Assembly: GCF_020686965.1 (NCBI RefSeq)
Contig: NZ_JAJEPS010000004.1
Span: 156,380 to 220,379 of the forward strand
Direction of reading: 5' to 3'
Source of the DNA: Hominiventricola filiformis
GTDB lineage: Bacteria > Bacillota > Clostridia > Lachnospirales > Lachnospiraceae
Length of the DNA: 64,000 nt
Shown here: piece by piece, positions 60,458 to 64,000 of the stretch
Numbering within the stretch: position 1 is the stretch's first letter
Layout: every line of letters begins with the position of its first letter
Notes under the pieces: model-generated
Databases searched by the model: none
Told to the model about the DNA's origin: nothing
What the model saw: the letters and a program-made list of their open reading frames with translations, nothing else
Translations under genes and position numbers: made by a program

Positions 60458-62092
60458 TTATTTGCGGCGCTTGTAACACTCAGCCGGAAGGTCTTTTGAC
60501 CACGGCATGAGTGGTTCTAAATCTTTTTCATCTATACTTCCATCGGCACGAACAACCTGCGTCAGCTCTGTCAGCAAATGCTTCATGTAGTAGTAAACAT
60601 TCAGACCATTTGCCCGGGCAGTCTCCGTAACATTGTAGATGATTGCGCTGGCATCGGCCCCTCGTACTGTATTGATGGTCATCCAGTTCTTTCGGCCAAT
60701 CGTAAAAGTTCTCAGCGCGCGTTCACTGGCCAGGTTATCAATCGGCACTTCTCCGTCTGACAGAAACACCTTCAGGTATTCTTCCTGATTCAGTCAATAG
60801 TTGATGCCTTTGGCGGTTTCACTCTTTGGAAGCACCAACCGGTCCGCCTGTATCTTCCGGATCTAGGAAAAGAATTCTTCAGCCAGAGGTTTGATGAAAG
60901 CCTGACGCTCTTTTAAAGGTTCTTCTGGAGCCAGTTCCTTCAAAGCTCCCTCCAGATCATAAATAGCACCGATTCGTACAAGTGCTTTATACGCAACGGA
61001 TGATTCGACTGCTTTCGGATTGCTTTTTCCAATCGCCTTAATCGCATTTGCAAAGTGACGTCTCGCATGAGCCATGCAGTTCGCATTCTTTACACCGGTC
61101 AGATCCCGCTCCAGCTTATGATACTGTTCCAGACCATCTGTTATAAGAACACCATCAAAGTCCTTATAGTACGCTTTCGGGTAATCGCTGTGTCGGGTCT
61201 TCTGATATTCATACACAATGATCGGCGGCACCGGACTTAATTCTCCGGTGATGTGAACCCACATATAGCTTTTACTGCCTGCAGGTCTGCCATCATGGAT
61301 TACATCCACAGGTGTTTCATCACTCTGATTTACGTGTGCTTCCAGCTGATGCTTTCTCATGAAATCACACACTGGCGATAAATAACGTTCAGCTGTCCAC
61401 ACCGTCCAGTTCGACATCGTCTGTTTGGACAGGTTCAGACCGTTTACCTGGAAGTCTCTGGAAATACGGTCAAGAGGATTGCTGTTTACATACTTGGCAT
61501 TGATGATTGCGGCTTCGAGAGAAGATGTTGCAATGCTTCCCCTGAACATCGTTTCCGGATGATCGCCACGGAGAAATTCATCCTGATGCGCACCATCTGT
61601 TCCAACATACACTTTTATGATGTGTTTTTCAGCAATCCATTTGGCCGGTTCAAAACGAAGCTGCCAGAAAATCTCATCCGGCATACTTTTTCAGTTTCCT
61701 TCACCGAAAGCTTCATTCAGTTCCTGTTCCGGTATATCATGAGGGATTACTTCTTGTGAAAAATCCTTCAGATCTTCTTCACGCTGCCCTTTTTTCTTAG
61801 GCTTTCGCGGCATCTTTCTGGATGAGTCAATGACTTCTTCCACAGTTGGTTCTTTTGCTTTTTCATCGTAGTTCGCTTCAGCCTCATTAAAAAAAGAAAG
61901 CTGTCCGGCGATATCATCCAGTTTTTCCGTATGACGACCAAAACGCTGCTGATTTGCAAGTCGAACCTGCTCAACGAGGTTTTCGTAGTTCTGTTCCAAC
62001 CGGTCAAGCCGATCCTGCATCTGGTAGATGACATCGTTTTTGGCTTCATGGTCCATCTTGTTCAGTTCATCTGGAGTGAATTTTTTACACAT
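60458..62092 (-). pseudogene. tnpC: IS66 transposase TnpC, interrupted by three stop codons
   Basis: A single 545-codon frame without any frameshift, broken at codon 134 (TGA, 61691-61693), codon 410 (TAG, 60863-60865) and codon 433 (TGA, 60794-60796). The three intact pieces are the N-terminal coiled-coil/zinc-finger part, the catalytic DDE part (61684-60863, with VYVGTDGAHQDEF-type and NWTVWTAERYLSP features) and the C-terminal part (from 60769, DNLASERALRTFTIGRKNW). At least two stops probably replace tryptophan codons. Joined length is normal for IS66 TnpC. Confidence 0.9.
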
Positions 62093-62365
62093 GATATCCG
62101 CCTTTCTTCATAAGAGAAGTATAACAGAAATCCCTGGCAAATACCAATCAGTGCTCCTGCAGGGTTCGTCATTTTTTCCTGTTACGGAAAGCATCAGAAT
62201 CCTTATATCAGCCTTTGAAAATATAGTGTTTTCAAGGTGTAATTGCATCGTTCCTGTCTGATAGCAGGCGAACGAATTGTTCTGATCCGGTCATCCATTG
62301 TAAATGATAGCTGTTCTTTTCAGTACCAAAACAGAAAATATATTTCTCTGTTTTGTACAAACGTT

Positions 62366-62722
62366 TCAATAGATATTTTTCGGATCGACATCTTTGATTT
62401 TGGGATCCAGGGGATTTAACCCCATCATAAGATACTTGTACTGTTCTTCGGTTAGGTCCGCTGCTTCCCGGGTATTCCTTGGCCAGGATAACCGTCCTGC
62501 TTCAAAGCGTTTATACAGAAGCAAAAATTCTGTCCCCATCCACAGGAGTCCTTTGCACCGATCGGAACGTTTTCCGCAAAACAAAAAGAGCGTTCCCTTT
62601 TCGAACGGATTTTGACCATACTTATCGCCGATGATCGTTGCCAGCCCATCAATGCCTTTTCTAAGATCAACTGTGCCACAGGCAAGAACAACACGCCGAA
62701 TACCCGCAGCATCTTCAAGCAT
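62366..62722 (-). CDS. tnpB: IS66 accessory protein TnpB
   Basis: A 118-residue IS66 Orf2 protein (PF05717; unrelated to the RNA-guided TnpB nuclease). Family features are VVLACGTVDLRKGIDGLATI near the N-terminus and GTLFLFCGKRSDRCKGLLW and YKRFEAGRLSWPRN in the middle. It appears intact, overlaps tnpA by 8 bp, and is separated from tnpC by about 270 bp with no further gene. Confidence 0.92.
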   Translation of the reverse strand: MLEDAAGIRRVVLACGTVDLRKGIDGLATIIGDKYGQNPFEKGTLFLFCGKRSDRCKGLLWMGTEFLLLYKRFEAGRLSWPRNTREAADLTEEQYKYLMMGLNPLDPKIKDVDPKNIY

Positions 62723-63098
62723 GGGACACCTCCCGAATAATCCGGGTCAGAAGAGCATCCGAGATTTCATTGGAAATATCAATCTGTAACGTTGCCGTCC
62801 TTATCGTTGCAACAAGTTTGTCGGAAGCCATGTGTGTATTTGTTCTCTCAGAAGTGTGGCACGGAATTTCAACAAAAGTCAGTTCTGTTTTCTCTGTCAC
62901 GGCAGGAACTGAAGTGTTTTCCTTCATTTCTTCATACGCCTGTTTTCGAAACCGTCTCTGCCAGTGATAATAGCTTTGTTCACTAATGCCATTCTCATCC
63001 ATCCAGCTTTTGGCTGACTGGCCTGCTGGTCTCTGCCCACAGGCTTGAATGATCTTTTTCCAGCACTCTGCACGGACTTCATGAGTGCACTGATCCAT
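62715..63098 (-). CDS. tnpA: IS66 accessory protein TnpA
   Basis: A 127-residue protein of the IS66 Orf1/transposase-8 type. A helix-turn-helix lies near residues 20-55 (SAKSWMDENGISEQSYYHWQ), followed by a variable middle and a C-terminal LQIDISNEISDALLTRIIREV. Appears intact. First gene of the element, about 90 bp from its right end. Confidence 0.9.
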   Translation of the reverse strand: MDQCTHEVRAECWKKIIQACGQRPAGQSAKSWMDENGISEQSYYHWQRRFRKQAYEEMKENTSVPAVTEKTELTFVEIPCHTSERTNTHMASDKLVATIRTATLQIDISNEISDALLTRIIREVSHA

Positions 63099-63188
63099 AG
63101 TCTTTAGTCCTCCTTGAAAAAATCTATTGTTTTTCTCAAGTATGCACTAAAAATGAATTTAGTGAAAGGCGGGTGGTTTGACCTTTAC

Positions 63189-63485
63189 GATTTTCTGGGT
63201 GTTCTTGACATACCAGCTTATTTTTACTATTAAATAAATATGGCTTAACAGCAGAAAACTGCCGTCAAGCCACATCAATTATCATAGAAGATCTGAATTT
63301 ACAGAAAAAATTTCACAGCGTCCAGTTTGTGGAAAGATGATGTTTTGAATCCCCATATACCGGACGCAACTTTGTTCAATTCGGAAAAACCAAAAGTGTG
63401 CTGAATAAGGGGGCACCGAAAGTTGCCCTCTTACTCAACCCACCTTCGGTTCTTTCCTTAGAAATCTATCTTCATATAAGGATAA
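63189..63485. other. Gene-free stretch between IS66 copies
   Basis: No credible gene. It holds an imperfect hairpin TGGCTTAACAGCAG / CTGCCGTCAAGCCA at about 63241-63273, and a smaller GGGGCA...TGCCCTC repeat near 63413-63434. The stretch between IS66 and the opposite-facing IS66 remnant looks like scrambled mobile DNA. Confidence 0.5.
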
Positions 63486-63758
63486 CAGGCAGAGCGTTCT
63501 ATCCGGGCTTTTTGTATCGACAAAAAGAACTGGATGTTCCACGACTCCATTCAGGGAGCACAGGCAAGCGCCACCATCTACAGTATTTCGGAAACCGCAA
63601 AGCTCAATAACCTGAGACCTTATTATTATTTTAAGCATTTACTCGCAGAGCTTCCCAAACTTTGTGATGAAAAAGAAAATATAGATTCTGCGAAGCTGAC
63701 TCATTTATTGCCATGGGCAAAAGAGTTACCGGCTGAATGCAGAAAACCACGCCGCTGA
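63486..63758 (+). pseudogene. IS66 TnpC 3' remnant, opposite orientation
   Basis: Codes for the C-terminal ~90 residues of an IS66 transposase: QAERSIRAFCIDKKNWMF, then HDSIQGAQASATIYSISETA and LPWAKELPAECRKP. It aligns with the C-terminal part of the tnpC at 60458-60769 but is clearly a different IS66 lineage. The 5' side is lost; just before CAG at 63486 the frame is broken by TAA, compatible with a one-base deletion in a GATAACCAGGCA-type sequence. A short hairpin CGCCGCT..AGCGGCG follows the stop. Confidence 0.85.
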
Positions 63759-63871
63759 TATCTGCTAGCGGCGTTCATTTATAGGTAAGCGCAGGATTTG
63801 ACGCGTACGTGATAGCCCTCCATATCTTTCCCTATACAACAATAATCCGTTTGCATGTTTATGTATATTAG

Positions 63872-63913
63872 GGGCTGTCGCACTAGCAAATATTTTTTGC
63901 TGGGCGGCAGCCC
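63872..63913. repeat. Imperfect inverted repeat, possible IS end
   Basis: Arms GGGGCTGTCGCACTAGCAAA and TTTGCTGGGCGGCAGCCC, with a short AT loop. The GGGGCTGTCGCA start resembles the ends of IS1182-type elements, but no transposase is nearby and no T-run follows. Confidence 0.45.
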
Positions 63914-64000
63914 TGCTTTATGCCCAAATGGGGGCGAAATCGGTTGTGATTTGCCCCATCCCTTATAAACACAGTTCATTCCCAGACATCCCTTTCGGCA

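Larger units (their letters stand above)
60416..63188 (-). mobile_element. IS66-family insertion sequence, decayed
   Basis: A 2773-bp element bounded by inverted ends with a shared GTAAAGGTCAAA (left 60416-60427; right TTTGACCTTTAC 63177-63188). It encodes the IS66 set tnpA, tnpB and tnpC. IS66 elements duplicate 8 bp at the target; the flanks here are GATTTACA and GATTTTCT, identical at six of eight positions, consistent with an aged duplication. tnpC has three in-frame stops, so the element should not move on its own. Confidence 0.85.

Noticed and set aside
60794..61693. TGA codons in tnpC as selenocysteine or reassigned tryptophan
   Set aside because: No SECIS-like hairpin was evident, TAG also occurs, and other genes in the window use TGG for tryptophan and TGA as stop; decay is simpler.
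62366..62722. tnpB as an RNA-guided (OMEGA) nuclease
   Set aside because: It is the unrelated 118-residue IS66 Orf2; no RuvC motifs.
63779..63979. 66-codon minus-strand frame at the right edge
   Set aside because: It reads through the inverted repeat at 63872-63913 and lacks a ribosome site.
1..64000. CRISPR array, prophage or biosynthetic gene cluster
   Set aside because: No regularly spaced direct repeats, phage structural genes or synthase genes were seen anywhere in the window.

Overview
The window looks like chromosomal DNA of an anaerobic gut Clostridium, most likely Lachnospiraceae (Blautia / Ruminococcus gnavus-type relatives). The basis is the gene content: PduL with AckA instead of Pta, a tryptophan T-box, a GerW/YtfJ homologue, a DUF5688 protein, a BaiN-type flavoprotein, an oxygen-sensitive NrdG activase, and low-to-mid GC with strong AGGAGG ribosome sites. 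The species assignment is inference; no rRNA gene is present. Nearly every gene lies on the minus strand, as expected for one replichore arm.

Layout, left to right (most operons read right to left). 1-2.6 kb: a hairpin repeat, L32 (rpmF), and the pduL-ackA acetate/ATP pair. 2.6-6.6 kb: a lactonase-type beta-propeller gene, then a tetrapyrrole operon (precorrin-2 dehydrogenase-like gene, hemB, hemL). 6.6-14.7 kb: a long operon rimO-pgsA-pncC-nrdG-dut-ppx-ppk-HAD. 14.8-16.2 kb: an alanine/sodium symporter. 16.4-25.9 kb: an unusual operon of a small prepilin peptidase, PP2C phosphatase, membrane Ser/Thr kinase, a small membrane protein and a 2060-residue Ig-repeat surface protein. 26-29.2 kb: a tryptophan ABC transporter (trpXYZ) under a T-box with UGG specifier. 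29.2-38.4 kb: a second hairpin repeat, a coiled-coil protein, Nudix, YqeY, CBS, cardiolipin synthase, MscS, a divergent LigA, RluF, an SH3b protein and tRNA-Arg(CCG). 38.4-45.6 kb: DUF5688, RNase HI, a beta-lactamase fold protein, FakA/Asp23, L28, GerW and a DUF2953 protein. 45.1-52.8 kb: ruvAB-zapA-U32-ftsW-pbp-Nudix, with a putative SOS box before ruvA. 52.8-60.3 kb: NusG-II, DnaJ-like, YitT-NiaR, and aroK / BaiN / cmk-ispH-S1. 60.4-64 kb: a decayed IS66 element and a second IS66 remnant in the opposite orientation.

Most of the window is core housekeeping. The two most interesting signals are: (a) two ~120-bp elements about 29 kb apart, sharing a conserved core with compensatory base changes and carrying completely different outer stems, which suggests an uncatalogued structured RNA or mobile hairpin family; and (b) the five-gene kinase/phosphatase/peptidase/giant-adhesin operon, with an operator-like dyad in its leader. 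All assignments are from reading the sequence only; no database search was run.
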